Below are positions 24,992-35,775 of a stretch of DNA of 64,000 bases, one piece after another (position 1 is the first letter of the stretch; the number at the start of each line of letters is the position of its first letter). The stretch is from positions 1-64,000 of the forward strand of contig NZ_JARWNX010000040.1 of assembly GCF_029868385.1 (NCBI RefSeq). Direction: 5' to 3'. The translations under genes and the position numbers were made by a program. This stretch comes from Nocardia cyriacigeorgica (GTDB lineage Bacteria; Actinomycetota; Actinomycetes; Mycobacteriales; Mycobacteriaceae). Under the pieces are notes generated by a model, which was given only the letters and a program-made list of their open reading frames with translations, was not told the origin of the DNA and ran no database searches.

Positions 24992-25401
24992 GTGAACACC
25001 CCGTTCGACGGCCGGATTCGCTGCGACGTTGGTCAGGTTATCGACCGGAAAACAGGCGCCACCAGATTCCCGAAGGTGATACATCCTCCGGTTCGGGTGG
25101 AATATATGGCGAAATGCCCACACCGAACGGACTCCTCGAGGAAAATGTTCTCGGAGCATTTCCGTCGCCCGGGACCTGCTGATCGGCGTGCACCCAACCA
25201 CATGGTGGCGCAAGTGATCTCGAGTGATACATCCATCGGGCGATATGTGTATCTCCTTCGGAGCCCCGCGACTGACCTGTACCCGATGCCGCGCCGCCGT
25301 TAATGTGGTGATCGTTGGGGGAAGGGCGCAATGCAGCGCCGTATGTCACACGGTCGAATTTCGGTCGATCGATCTGCGAAATCCGAGAACGAGGAGTTTT
25401 C
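24992..25401. other. Promoter region between HAD phosphatase and PKS cluster
   Basis: 410 bases without a convincing gene. It carries the promoters of the divergent HAD gene and of the FAAL-PKS cluster. An imperfect inverted repeat GGAAAATG / CATTTCC lies near 25139-25162. No copy of the TetR operator from 23067 was found here, so cluster start and export seem to be regulated separately. Confidence 0.5.
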
Positions 25402-27126
25402 ATGCTGCTCACGCCGCGCACGCAAACCCTGGGGGAGTCGATTTCCCATCGCGCCGCCGACAGTGCGGACAGGACTGCTTTCACATTCCTGCCGGACGGC
25501 GAGAACGAATCGCATTCATGGACGTTCGCGGAGCTGGAACGTCGGGCTCGCGCCCTGGCGGAGCGGCTGGCGGCGAGCGTCGCGCCCGGTGAGCGGGCAT
25601 TGATCCTCGCCCCGGACGCCCCGGATTTCGTGCTCGCGTTCTTCGCCTGCCAGTTCGCGGGAGTTGTTGCGGTGCCGGTGTATCCGCCGTTTCCGCTCTC
25701 GTCGGACCGGCGGATCGCGACGCTGCGCACCATCGCGCGCGACAGCGGCGCCCGGATCGTCCTGACCGGCGCGCCGGAGCAGATCCGCGATCTGCTGGTG
25801 CCTCTCGCGCCGGAGCTTTCGGCACTCACCTGGATCGGTGTCGACGCTGGGGACGACACCGATTTCGAGCCGGTGGCGGTGCGCGGTGCGGACATCTCGT
25901 TCTTGCAGTACACCTCCGGGTCGACCTCCGCGCCGAAAGGGGTGGTCGTCACCCATGAGGCGCTGATGTACAACCAGGAACTCATCAGTCGTGCCATGGG
26001 GTACCACCGGGACGCGCGAGTGGTCGGCTGGCTTCCGCTGTTCCACGATATGGGCCTGATGGGCACGGTCGTGCCCGCCGTCTACACCGGATGCAGCACC
26101 GTGCTGATGCCGCCGCTGCAATTCGTCCAGCGGCCGGTGCGCTGGTTGCGCGCGGTGACCGAGTATTCGGCGACGATCACCGGCGGACCGAACTTCGCCT
26201 ATGAGCTGTGCTGCCGCCGCATTCGTGAATCCGAGCGCGAGGACATCGATCTCAGCTCGCTCGAGGTCGCCTTCAATGGCGCGGAACCGATCCGGGAGGC
26301 GACGCTCGCACAGTTCGCTGCGGCGTTCGAGCCGCACGGTTTCGATGCCCGCAGCTTCTACCCGTGCTACGGACTCGCGGAGTCGACCTTGTTCACCACG
26401 GGTGCCGTGCGCGGGGCGGGGGCGGTGCGCGTGGAGGTCGATCGTGCGGAGCTGCACGCCGGGCGGTTCGCGCCGGGCAGCGGGCAGGTGATGGTCAGCT
26501 CGGGGCGGCCGGAACTGGATCGCAGGCTGGCGATCGTCGACCCGGACACCGGTGTCGCGCTGCCGGATGGCACGGTGGGCGAGATCTGGATCGGCGGCCC
26601 CGATGTGGCCGCCGGGTACTGGGAGAAACCGGCGGCGACCGCCGAGACCTTCTCGGCCTCGACCACCGAACCGGCCGACGGGCCGTATCTGCGCAGCGGC
26701 GATCTCGGCGTGCTGCACGACGGTGAACTCTATGTCGTCGGCAGGCGCAAGGACCTGATCATCCTGGGCGGCCGCAACTACTATCCGCAGGACATCGAGG
26801 CTGCGGTGGAGGCCGCGAGTACTTCGATCCGGCGCGGCTGCACCGCGGCATTCGCCGGTGAGGCCGGGGGAGCCGAGGCGCTGATCGTGGTCGCCGAGGT
26901 CAAGACCGATGCGGATGGCCTCGACCTCGCCGAGGTGACGGCGGCCGTGCGGTCGGCTGTCACGGTCGAATTCTCGGTCACCCCGCACGACATCGTCCTG
27001 GTGGCGCCGGCGACCCTGCCGAAGACCTCCAGCGGCAAATTACAGCGGCATGCCTGCCGGGAGGCCTACGCGGCGGGGACACTCGAAGCGGCGGTTCCGG
27101 CGCTGCTGAGCGAGGGCGCGCGATGA
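25402..27126 (+). CDS. Fatty acyl-AMP ligase (FAAL), PKS starter loader
   Basis: A 574-residue ANL enzyme of the FadD32/FadD26 class. It makes acyl-adenylate and hands the fatty acid to an acyl carrier protein, not to CoA. Motifs: YTSGSTSAPKGVVVTHEAL near residue 172, PLFHDMGLMG typical of FAALs, CYGLAESTLF, and a C-terminal LPKTSSGKLQRHA with the adenylation lysine. FAALs carry an extra insertion before the hinge; length fits. ATG 25402 has GAGGAG. Its stop overlaps the start of the next gene, whose first domain is an ACP, which is the expected acceptor. It therefore primes the PKS with a fatty acid. Confidence 0.92.
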   Translation: MLLTPRTQTLGESISHRAADSADRTAFTFLPDGENESHSWTFAELERRARALAERLAASVAPGERALILAPDAPDFVLAFFACQFAGVVAVPVYPPFPLSSDRRIATLRTIARDSGARIVLTGAPEQIRDLLVPLAPELSALTWIGVDAGDDTDFEPVAVRGADISFLQYTSGSTSAPKGVVVTHEALMYNQELISRAMGYHRDARVVGWLPLFHDMGLMGTVVPAVYTGCSTVLMPPLQFVQRPVRWLRAVTEYSATITGGPNFAYELCCRRIRESEREDIDLSSLEVAFNGAEPIREATLAQFAAAFEPHGFDARSFYPCYGLAESTLFTTGAVRGAGAVRVEVDRAELHAGRFAPGSGQVMVSSGRPELDRRLAIVDPDTGVALPDGTVGEIWIGGPDVAAGYWEKPAATAETFSASTTEPADGPYLRSGDLGVLHDGELYVVGRRKDLIILGGRNYYPQDIEAAVEAASTSIRRGCTAAFAGEAGGAEALIVVAEVKTDADGLDLAEVTAAVRSAVTVEFSVTPHDIVLVAPATLPKTSSGKLQRHACREAYAAGTLEAAVPALLSEGAR

Positions 27127-30100
27127 GCGCCGACGCCGCCCGCGTGCAGCAGTGGCTGACCGCGCGGATCGCCGAACTCGTCCGGGTCGATCCGGCCACG
27201 CTGACGCCGGACGCGCCGTTCGTCGCCTTCGGGATGTCGTCGTTGCAGGCCGTGGAGCTGTCCGATGATCTTCAACGCTGGACCGGACTGACCCTGTCGC
27301 CGACCTTCGCCTACGACCATCCGACGATCGCGGAAGCGGTCTCGGCGATCGTCGCGGCGAGCGGGAATGCGGCGGTGGACCAGCCGGAGTCGGCGCCTGT
27401 CCCGGAAATCGTCGACAACGATGCGATCGCGATCGTCGGGATCGGCTGCCGCTTCCCCGGCGGCGGAGACGGCCCGCAGCAGCTGTGGCGGGTATTCCGC
27501 GACGGTATCGACGCCGTCACCGAGGTACCGGCGGATCGCTGGGACACGACGGCGCTCACCGACGAGAACCCGCGCTGGGGCGGATTCCTTGCCGACGTCG
27601 AGGGTTTCGACGCGGAGTTCTTCGGCATCGCGGCGCGGGAGGCGGCGCGGATGGATCCGCAGCAGCGGATCGTGCTCGAGGTCGCGTGGAACGCGCTCGA
27701 GGACGCCGGGCTCGGGCCGCGACGGCTGGCGGGCACACGGACCGGCGTCTTCATCGGCGCCTCCACCTACGACCACGGCGCCGCGGTGCTGGCGCCGGGC
27801 ACCGAGACCGCGTCGTCGGACGGCACCGGCTCCGCGCTCAGCGTGATCGCCAACCGGCTGTCCTACTGCCTGGATCTGGGTGGTCCGAGCATGACCGTGG
27901 ATACGGCCTGCTCATCGTCGCTGGTGGCGGTGCACCTGGCCTGCCGATCGCTGCGGTCGGGTGAATCCGATCTGGCCATGGCCGGTGGCGTCAATATCGT
28001 CGCCAGTCCGCGCATCGCGCAGAGCTTCGGCAAGGGCAGCCTGATGGCGCCGGACGGTCGGTGCAAGCCGTTCGATGAGCGGGCCGATGGCTATGTGCGC
28101 AGCGAGGGTGCGGGCGTGGTGGTCCTGAAGACCCTCGCCCGCGCCCGCCGTGATGGTGACCGGGTGTACGCGGTCATCCGCGGCAGCGCCGTCAACCAGG
28201 ACGGCCGTACCAACGGGTTGATCGCACCGAGCCGCCCGGCGCAGGAGCGGGTGCTGCGCTCGGCCTACCGCGACGCGGGCGTCGACCCGGCCCTGGTGAC
28301 GTATGTCGAGGCGCATGGCACCGGTACCGCGGTCGGCGATCCGATCGAGGTCGGTGCGCTGGCCACGGTGCTGGCCGCGGATCGTCCGGACGATCGGCCG
28401 TTGCGGATCGGTTCGGCCAAATCCAACCTCGGCCATACCGAAGCCGCGGCGGGTATCGCAGGCCTGATCAAAACTGCTCTGGCGCTGCATAATCGGACGC
28501 TGCCCCGCACACTGCACTTCCAGACTCCGAATCCGCGGTTGGAACTGCATCGGGTCGCGGTGCGGGTACAGGAGGCCGCGGAGCCGCTTGCCAGTGATGA
28601 GACGGCCTTCGCCGGTGTCAGCTCGTTCGGATTCGGTGGGACCAATGCGCACGTCGTCCTCGCCACTGCTCCGGCCGATGCCGAACCCGCGACGGAGCCG
28701 GTGACCGGTCCGGCCGCCGAGACGGTGCTCTTCCCGCTATCGGCCAGATCCGAACGTGGTCTGCGGCGGCGCGCACGGGCCTTGGCGCGCCTGGCCGCCG
28801 ATAACGTCGACGACCCGAGTTGGCCCGCCCGTGCCGCGGCGGCTGCCGCCCTGCGCGGCGATCACGATCTGCACCGCGCCTGTGTGGTGGCGGGTGACAT
28901 CGATGAACTGATCGACGGCCTCACCGCGATCGCGGACGGTGAACGCACTCCCGGCGTCTGCGGACCCGCGACGGCGGCGTCTCGAATCGGTCGGATCGGC
29001 CTGGTCTTCCCCGGTCAGGGGTCGCAATGGGCGGGGATGGGCAAACGGCTCGCCGCCGCGGTGCCCGCCTTCGACGCGGCCATCCGGCGCTGTGACGCCG
29101 AAATCGCGCCCCTGCTCGGTGAATCGCTGTGGTCGGCCGAGCACGGGATCGTCGCCAACGGCACCGCGCAGGTGCAGCCCGCGCTGTTCGCCATGCAGGT
29201 GGCGCTGGCGCAGATGTGGCGTGAGTTCGGAATCGAGCCATCGGCGGTCTGCGGGCACAGCATGGGGGAGATCGCGGCCGCCCAGGTCAGCGGTGCCCTC
29301 TCGCTCGCGGACGCCGCGCTGCTCGCCAGCACCCGCAGCCGGTTGCTGACCGAGATATCCGGTGCGGGCGGGCTGGCCCTGGTCGAACTGGACGAACAGC
29401 AGGTCCACGCGCTGCTCGACGGATACCGGGGCGAGGTCTCGTTGGCCGCGGTCAACGGCCCACGGGCCCTGGTGCTCTCCGGCCCGCCGGACGCCCTCGA
29501 CACGATCGTGCGCGACGTCGAAGCCGAGGGTGGGTTCGCGCGGCGCATCTCGGTCGAGTTCGCCGCGCACAGCCCGGCGGTGGAACCGTTGCAGCCCCGA
29601 TTGCGTGCAGGTCTTGCGGGACTGACACCGCGGGTGCCGGAGGTACCGATGTACTCCACGGTCACCGGCGCGGTGATCGAGGGCGCGGGCACCGATGCGC
29701 AGTACTGGTCGCGTAATCTGCGCGAGACGGTCCGTTTCGCCGACGCACTGACCCGACTGCGCGCCGACGGCCACGACATCCTCGTCGAGATCGCACCGCA
29801 TCCGGTGCTCGAGCGGTCGATTGCCGAACTGGCCGGTCCGGACGCGGTGGTCATCGCCTCCAGCCGCCGGGACGAGGACGAACTCCGGGCGGTGCTGTCC
29901 GCGCTCGGACAGCTCTATGTGCACGGCGCCGCCGTGGACTGGACGGCACTGTATTCGGCGGCGCCCGCGCTGCCGATCCCTTCGCAGGGCTGGAATCACC
30001 AACGGTTTCCGCTGGTGCGCCCGGCGGCCGGCGGTGACGCGGCGGCTGTCGCGGGCAGGTTGCTCGGGGCTCGGATCCCGGTCGTCACTCAGCCCGGTCT

Positions 30101-32684
30101 CGCCTTGTGGCCGTTGCCGATCGATGCTGTGCGCACACCCGAGATCGCCGACCACGTCGTGGACGGTGTGCCCGTGGTCCCCGGCGCCTACTGGCTGGCC
30201 GCCGTCACCGCGGCCGCCGCGGAAGTAGGCGCGGACGGATATTCGACCACGGTCGTGAGCAATGTCCGGTTCGAGGCGCCCTATGTCGCCACGGCCTACG
30301 ATCCCGCGCCACTGCAACTCGCCATGGAGCGCGTGGCGACCGGCTATGAGTTCAGCATCGCCTCCCGCGCGGGCAACGCCGTGGTCGTGCACGCCAGGGG
30401 TGGGCTCGGACTCGCCGGTGAGGCGTTGGGGGCGCAGATCAGCACGGGTGTCGAGGAACTGAGGCGCCGCTGCGATATCGAGGTGCCGCTCGACGAGTTC
30501 TACGAACGATTCGAGCGAATGGGATTGCGCTATGGCCCGCTGTTCCGCGCCGTTACCCGACTGGCGCGCGGCTCAGGGCAGGCGATCGGCCGATTCGAAC
30601 TGCCCGAAGGACTGCCGCAGCGGTCGGCTGGGCTGCACCCCGCGTTGCTCGACGCCTGCCTGCACACCATCGCCGCGGCCGCCGATGCCGAACTGCCACC
30701 CGGTGTGCTCCCGCTGCCCTCGGGCGCGGGCCGGGTGCACGCGGCGAACCTCGCCACACCGCCATCGCGCGTGTGGTGCCATGCGCGGTTGATCGAGAAC
30801 GACGAGCACGGCCTGACCGCGGACCTGGTGATCCTCACCGATGACGACACGGTCGTATGGTCGGCGCAGGAATTCCGGGTGACCAAGACCGCCGCGCGTG
30901 CGGTCGACACCGGTCGCGTCTACCGGGTCGGGCTGCACGAGCACGATCCGGGCTCGCCCGACGGCGCCACCGGAGCGTGGTTGATCCTCGGCGCCGATAC
31001 CGCGATATCGACGGCACTCGCCGACCGTCTCGCGGCGGCGGGCGACCACTGTGTCGTCGGATCACCCAGTGGGACCGACGATTACGAATCGCTGGTCGCG
31101 GAGTTGGACAGTGGTGCGGCCGGTCCGATCGGGATCATCGACGCACGCGCGTTCGGCCCGGTCGGCGCTGATCCGGCCACCGCTGCGGAGCACGCACTCG
31201 GCACGGTCGAGCTGCTGCGGTTCGTCGCCGCCCGCACCTGGCGGGGCGCTCCGCCACGATTGTGGGTGCTGACCGCGAATACTCAGCACGCGGCAGACGA
31301 GAACACGGTGGCCGCCGCCGCGCTGCACGGTCTGGCCCGGGTCATCGCCGCCGAACATCGTGAACTGCGTTGCAGCACGGTCGATCTACCCGCGGAGCCG
31401 AACGCCGCGCAGCTCGCCCACCTGGTGAGCGCACTGCGCGACGGCCGGACGCCGCAGCAACTCGTCGTGCACGGTGGGACGGCGACGCCACGGCTGCGGC
31501 CCGCACCACGCACCCGAACCCGGTTCACGGTCACCGGGGACCACATCTGTGTGATCACCGGTGGACTCGGCGCACTCGGCCTGCGGGTCGCGGAGTGGGC
31601 GAGCGGGCGCGGGGCCAGAAATCTGCTGCTGTTGGGCCGCGGCGCACCGGACCAGGACGCTGTGGAGCGCATCGAGGAACTGCGGGCGCGTGGGGTCCGG
31701 GTCGCCGTGGCCGCGGTCGACGTCGCCGACGCCGACGCACTCGCGACGATCCTGACGCGGCACCGGCCGATCGGAGCGGTCTTCCACCTCGCCGGTGTGC
31801 TCGAGGACGGTGTGGTCGACCAGATCGATGCGAGCCGAATGCATCGTGCGCTGGCGGGTAAGGCGGGTGGTGCGTGGAATCTGCACCGCGCGACGCTCGA
31901 CGACCCGATCGAACATTTCGTCCTGTTCTCCTCGCTGGCCGGGTTGTTCGGCTCGCCCGGCCAAGGCGCCTACGCCGCCGCCAACACCTACCTCGATGCG
32001 TTGGCCGGGGCCAGGGCCGCGAACGGCCTACCGGCCAAGAGCATCGCGTTCGGGCCGTGGGCCCAGATCGGCTTGGCGTCGGCCGCCGGAAGCGCGGACC
32101 GGCTCGCGGGCTCCGGTGTGCCGCCGCTGGACCCCGATATCGCGATGGAGCTGCTCGAGGCCGCGCTCTCGGATCCCGAGCCGCTGCTCGCGGTCGCGGC
32201 CTTCGACCCGGCACGGTTCACCCGCTCGGGGCTGCCACCCGCGGCCGCGGAACTGCTGAGCGAACTGCTGCCCGACGCCCCGGCCGAGCCGGTCGATACC
32301 TCGGTGGCCGATGCGCTGGCCGAAGCCGAGGATCCGGTCGTCCGCGCGGGCATCCTGCGCACCTTCGTCCTCGGTCAGGTGGCGGCCATCCTCGGCACCT
32401 CCAGGCCGGTCGACCCGGACCTGCCGTTCCAGGAACTCGGTTTCGATTCGCTGATGGCGGTCGAACTGCGCAACCGGCTCGAATCCGCCTTGGGCAGGCG
32501 ACTGTCCGCCGGTCTGGTCTATGCCCATCCGACCGCGGCGCGGCTCGCCGATGGCCTGCTCGATGACGCCACCGCCGCCACCGGCCCGGCGCAACCGGCG
32601 GTCGCCGACGACCTGGACGACGAGCTGTCCGACCTCACCGACGACGAGCTGGCACAGCTGCTGGCAGCCGAACTCGACACCTGA
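27123..32684 (+). CDS. Type I PKS: ACP-KS-AT-DH-KR-ACP
   Basis: An 1853-residue single module with an extra N-terminal carrier. ACP1 has its pantetheine serine at residue 40 (GMSSL; the usual Asp is Ser). KS begins near 101 with Cys263 (DTACSSS). AT has Ser713 (GHSMGE) and the specificity motif FAAH, which does not settle malonyl versus methylmalonyl. DH has His1011 (HVVDGVPVVPG) and Asp1177. KR has GGLGALG near 1480 and Tyr1617 (YAAAN). ACP2 has Ser1776. There is no enoylreductase, so it should add one unit and leave a double bond. An acidic C-terminal tail probably docks on the next PKS. PpsA of mycobacteria also opens with an ACP loaded by an FAAL. Confidence 0.93.
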   Translation: MSADAARVQQWLTARIAELVRVDPATLTPDAPFVAFGMSSLQAVELSDDLQRWTGLTLSPTFAYDHPTIAEAVSAIVAASGNAAVDQPESAPVPEIVDNDAIAIVGIGCRFPGGGDGPQQLWRVFRDGIDAVTEVPADRWDTTALTDENPRWGGFLADVEGFDAEFFGIAAREAARMDPQQRIVLEVAWNALEDAGLGPRRLAGTRTGVFIGASTYDHGAAVLAPGTETASSDGTGSALSVIANRLSYCLDLGGPSMTVDTACSSSLVAVHLACRSLRSGESDLAMAGGVNIVASPRIAQSFGKGSLMAPDGRCKPFDERADGYVRSEGAGVVVLKTLARARRDGDRVYAVIRGSAVNQDGRTNGLIAPSRPAQERVLRSAYRDAGVDPALVTYVEAHGTGTAVGDPIEVGALATVLAADRPDDRPLRIGSAKSNLGHTEAAAGIAGLIKTALALHNRTLPRTLHFQTPNPRLELHRVAVRVQEAAEPLASDETAFAGVSSFGFGGTNAHVVLATAPADAEPATEPVTGPAAETVLFPLSARSERGLRRRARALARLAADNVDDPSWPARAAAAAALRGDHDLHRACVVAGDIDELIDGLTAIADGERTPGVCGPATAASRIGRIGLVFPGQGSQWAGMGKRLAAAVPAFDAAIRRCDAEIAPLLGESLWSAEHGIVANGTAQVQPALFAMQVALAQMWREFGIEPSAVCGHSMGEIAAAQVSGALSLADAALLASTRSRLLTEISGAGGLALVELDEQQVHALLDGYRGEVSLAAVNGPRALVLSGPPDALDTIVRDVEAEGGFARRISVEFAAHSPAVEPLQPRLRAGLAGLTPRVPEVPMYSTVTGAVIEGAGTDAQYWSRNLRETVRFADALTRLRADGHDILVEIAPHPVLERSIAELAGPDAVVIASSRRDEDELRAVLSALGQLYVHGAAVDWTALYSAAPALPIPSQGWNHQRFPLVRPAAGGDAAAVAGRLLGARIPVVTQPGLALWPLPIDAVRTPEIADHVVDGVPVVPGAYWLAAVTAAAAEVGADGYSTTVVSNVRFEAPYVATAYDPAPLQLAMERVATGYEFSIASRAGNAVVVHARGGLGLAGEALGAQISTGVEELRRRCDIEVPLDEFYERFERMGLRYGPLFRAVTRLARGSGQAIGRFELPEGLPQRSAGLHPALLDACLHTIAAAADAELPPGVLPLPSGAGRVHAANLATPPSRVWCHARLIENDEHGLTADLVILTDDDTVVWSAQEFRVTKTAARAVDTGRVYRVGLHEHDPGSPDGATGAWLILGADTAISTALADRLAAAGDHCVVGSPSGTDDYESLVAELDSGAAGPIGIIDARAFGPVGADPATAAEHALGTVELLRFVAARTWRGAPPRLWVLTANTQHAADENTVAAAALHGLARVIAAEHRELRCSTVDLPAEPNAAQLAHLVSALRDGRTPQQLVVHGGTATPRLRPAPRTRTRFTVTGDHICVITGGLGALGLRVAEWASGRGARNLLLLGRGAPDQDAVERIEELRARGVRVAVAAVDVADADALATILTRHRPIGAVFHLAGVLEDGVVDQIDASRMHRALAGKAGGAWNLHRATLDDPIEHFVLFSSLAGLFGSPGQGAYAAANTYLDALAGARAANGLPAKSIAFGPWAQIGLASAAGSADRLAGSGVPPLDPDIAMELLEAALSDPEPLLAVAAFDPARFTRSGLPPAAAELLSELLPDAPAEPVDTSVADALAEAEDPVVRAGILRTFVLGQVAAILGTSRPVDPDLPFQELGFDSLMAVELRNRLESALGRRLSAGLVYAHPTAARLADGLLDDATAATGPAQPAVADDLDDELSDLTDDELAQLLAAELDT

Positions 32685-32703
32685 TCACCGAAGGGACAAC
32701 CGG

Positions 32704-35700
32704 ATGACAACGAGTGAGTCCGGCGGCAGGCGCGCAACGCTCGAACGGGCGCTACGCGAAATCCGCAGCCTGCGCGCCGAAGCCGCGGCACTACACGAAC
32801 CCATCGCCATCCTCGGCGCCGGAGTACGGATGCCGGGTGGCATCGACGATCCGGCAGCGCTGTGGACCGCGCTGCGTGCAGGTTTCGATGCCGTCACCCC
32901 GATGTCGGAAGCCACCGACGGTAGACGTGGCCCTGGACCCTATGGCGGACCGGCGATCCGGTACGGCGGGCTGCTGACCGAGATCGATGGTTTCGACGCG
33001 GACTTCTTCGGCATCTCACCGGATGAAGCCGCACGGATGGACCCGCAGCAACGCCTGGTGCTCGAGGTCGCCCACGAGGCGATCGAGGATGCGGGCATCC
33101 CGCTGGAAACGTTGCGCGACACCACGACCGGCGTGTTCGTCGGCGTCTATGGCAGTGACTACCTGATGATGCAGCTGGGTGATCCGGCGGGCATCGACAC
33201 CTACACGGCCCCCGGCGGCGCGCACAGCATCGTGGCGAATCGCCTGTCCTATCTGCTCGACCTCGACGGGCCGAGCATGGCGGTCGACACGGCGTGCTCC
33301 TCGTCGTTGACCGCGGTCCATCTGGCGGTGCGGGCGCTGCGGGCCGGTGACTGCGATGTGGCATTGGTCGGTGGCGTGAACGTCATCGTGTCGCCGGTGT
33401 CCACCGATGTCACCGCGAAGGTGCTGCCGCTGGCATCCGAGGGCCGGTGCCGGACCTTCGACGCGAGTGCGGACGGTATCGTCCGCGCCGAAGGCTGCGC
33501 GATGGTGGTGCTCACCCGCGAATCGCTGGCGACAGCACAGGGTCACCCGCCGCGAGCGGTGATCCGTGGGACCGCGGCCAACCATGACGGCCGCACCAAC
33601 GGCCTGACCGCGCCGAATCCGCGCACCCAGGCCGATCTGCTGCGACGTGCGCTGCGCGATGCGGAGGTCGATCCGTCCGAGGTCGTCTACCTCGAGGCGC
33701 ACGGCACCGGGACACCGCTGGGCGACCCCATCGAATTCGATGCCATCCGCGAGGTCTACGGGGCGGGTACCGTGCCGTGCGCGGTCGGTGCGGTGAAGAC
33801 GAACTTCGGGCATCAGGAAGCGGCGGCCGGGATCACCGGCCTGATCAAGGCGATGCTCGTGCTCGAGCACGGCGAGGTACCGCCCAATCTGCATCTGCGG
33901 CAGCCGAATCCGGAGATCACCCTGGACGGTACGCGGCTGGGGCTGCCGACCGAGGTTCAAGCCCTGCCCGAGACGGGCCGTCTGGCGGCGGTCAGCTCGT
34001 TCGGCTTCGGCGGTGCGAATGTCCACGCGGTGCTGGAGGCTCGCCCGGCCGCAGAGAAAGCGACGGTGACCGGATCGGATCGGCGCGATCGCGGGTTCAT
34101 CCTGCCCATCTCGGCGCGCAGTGGGGAGTCGGCGCGCAGGCTGGCACAGGAGTACGCCGAACTGCTCGACGGTGCGGACAAGGCGACCGCGGCCGAGATC
34201 TGCGCCGCGGCGGCGACCCGGCGCACCCATCATCCGTACCGGACCTGCCCGACCGGCGCCACGGTGGCCGAACTGGTGGCCGCGGCGGCCGCGCCGTTCG
34301 TGCGTCCACCGCGCCGGACCGGTGCGCCCGCGGGTCTGGCGTTCGTGTTCAGCGGTCAGGGGTCGCAATGGCACGGCATGGGCGAGCGGCTGTACGCCGA
34401 CCCCGTCGCCCGTGCAGATCTGCTCCTCAGTGAGGAGATCGTGGCGCGGCTGGCCGGATGGTCGCTGCGCGCCGAACTGAGCGCGCCGGAGCGGGAGAGC
34501 AGGCTCGACCGCACCGACATTGCCCAGATCTGCATCGCCGCTACCGAATTCGCTCTCGTCGCGATGTTGCGCTCGAGCGGTATCGTGCCCTCGGCGGTCA
34601 TCGGTCACAGCATGGGCGAGATCGTGGCCGCTGCGGTGAGTGGAATGCTCACTCGTGAGCAGGCCTTCCAGATTCTGGTGCGCCGCGCCGTGCTCACCGA
34701 ACAGGGTGCGCGCGGTGGCGCCATGATCAGCATCGCGGCCGCGGAAGCCGAGGTCGACGATCTGCTCGGTGGGCGAGTGGGCGTCACGGTGGCCGCCGTC
34801 AACGGTCCGCGCTCGACCGTCGTCTCCGGCCCCGCGGAGGCGATCGACGAGGTGGCCGATGCCGTAGAACGGCGCGGCTGGACCGTCAAGCGGCTGCCCG
34901 TGGACTACGCCTTCCACAGCACCATGCTGCGCCCGTTCGCCGACGAACTCACCCGGCAAACCGATTCGATCGAGCCGGTCGACTCGGTGGTGCCGCTGTA
35001 TTCGACGGTCACCGGACGCCGAGCGGCGGCACACGACCTCACCGGCGATCACTGGGCCCGCAATCTCACCGACGCGGTGCGCTTCGCGCCCGCCGTCGCC
35101 GCGGCGCACGCAGCCGGGATCACCACCTTCCTCGAGGTCGGACCGCACGCGGTACTCGTCCGCGATATCACCGCGACCGTCGAGCACGCCGGTGGCAGCG
35201 CGACGGTCGTCGCGAGCATGCGCCGCGATCATCCGGTGGGGGAGACCATGCGCCGCGGCCTGGCCGATCTCTACTCCGCGGGACATACCGTCGACTGGGA
35301 GCAGGTGACCGGCGTCGTTGCCGGCCGAGTGGATCTGCCGCTGTACCAATGGGATCGCACCAGGTACTGGTTGCCGGAGCGGGTCACCGCCGGTGGGCGG
35401 ATGACCCCGGTGACGGGATCGACGCTCGAGTTCGGTCGGGAGCTATCGGATGACCCGGTGGAGCCGGGCCTGGGATCGGACGTCGATCCGACCGAACGTA
35501 TCGATGCCCTCACGAGGTTCATCCGGGAACGGTTCGCCCAGGCCCTACGGCGGCCGATCGCGGAGGTCGAGGAGACGACGGTGATCCGCGACTTCGGGTT
35601 GGACTCACTGGTCATCGTCGAGGTCAAGAACCAGGTCGAGGCGATGACCGGCACCGCGGTGCGGCTACAGGATCTGCTCGATGTGGTCGATCACGGCACC

Positions 35701-35775
35701 GTCCGCGATCTGGCCTCGGTCATCGTCGCGGCGGAATCGCCCGCCACGGCGGGCCAGGGAGTGGGGCCGTCGTGA
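32704..35775 (+). CDS. Type I PKS: KS-AT-ACP, no reductive domains
   Basis: A 1023-residue minimal module. The N-terminal 30 residues form a basic helix (RATLERALREIRSLRAEAA), a typical docking segment. KS has Cys198, AT has Ser636 (GHSMGE) and a YAFH specificity motif mixing malonyl (HAFH) and methylmalonyl (YASH) signatures, and the C-terminal ACP has Ser968 (GLDSL). With no KR, DH or ER it should extend the chain once and leave a 3-oxoacyl-ACP. No thioesterase domain is fused. That product is what AfsA-type enzymes use. It starts 19 bases after the first PKS gene with AAGGG as ribosome site. Confidence 0.93.
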   Translation: MTTSESGGRRATLERALREIRSLRAEAAALHEPIAILGAGVRMPGGIDDPAALWTALRAGFDAVTPMSEATDGRRGPGPYGGPAIRYGGLLTEIDGFDADFFGISPDEAARMDPQQRLVLEVAHEAIEDAGIPLETLRDTTTGVFVGVYGSDYLMMQLGDPAGIDTYTAPGGAHSIVANRLSYLLDLDGPSMAVDTACSSSLTAVHLAVRALRAGDCDVALVGGVNVIVSPVSTDVTAKVLPLASEGRCRTFDASADGIVRAEGCAMVVLTRESLATAQGHPPRAVIRGTAANHDGRTNGLTAPNPRTQADLLRRALRDAEVDPSEVVYLEAHGTGTPLGDPIEFDAIREVYGAGTVPCAVGAVKTNFGHQEAAAGITGLIKAMLVLEHGEVPPNLHLRQPNPEITLDGTRLGLPTEVQALPETGRLAAVSSFGFGGANVHAVLEARPAAEKATVTGSDRRDRGFILPISARSGESARRLAQEYAELLDGADKATAAEICAAAATRRTHHPYRTCPTGATVAELVAAAAAPFVRPPRRTGAPAGLAFVFSGQGSQWHGMGERLYADPVARADLLLSEEIVARLAGWSLRAELSAPERESRLDRTDIAQICIAATEFALVAMLRSSGIVPSAVIGHSMGEIVAAAVSGMLTREQAFQILVRRAVLTEQGARGGAMISIAAAEAEVDDLLGGRVGVTVAAVNGPRSTVVSGPAEAIDEVADAVERRGWTVKRLPVDYAFHSTMLRPFADELTRQTDSIEPVDSVVPLYSTVTGRRAAAHDLTGDHWARNLTDAVRFAPAVAAAHAAGITTFLEVGPHAVLVRDITATVEHAGGSATVVASMRRDHPVGETMRRGLADLYSAGHTVDWEQVTGVVAGRVDLPLYQWDRTRYWLPERVTAGGRMTPVTGSTLEFGRELSDDPVEPGLGSDVDPTERIDALTRFIRERFAQALRRPIAEVEETTVIRDFGLDSLVIVEVKNQVEAMTGTAVRLQDLLDVVDHGTVRDLASVIVAAESPATAGQGVGPS

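Noticed and set aside
33016..35349. Very long open frame opposite the second PKS
   Set aside because: Same reason; product is Arg/Gly/His-rich and unrecognisable, PKS motifs on the plus strand are perfect.
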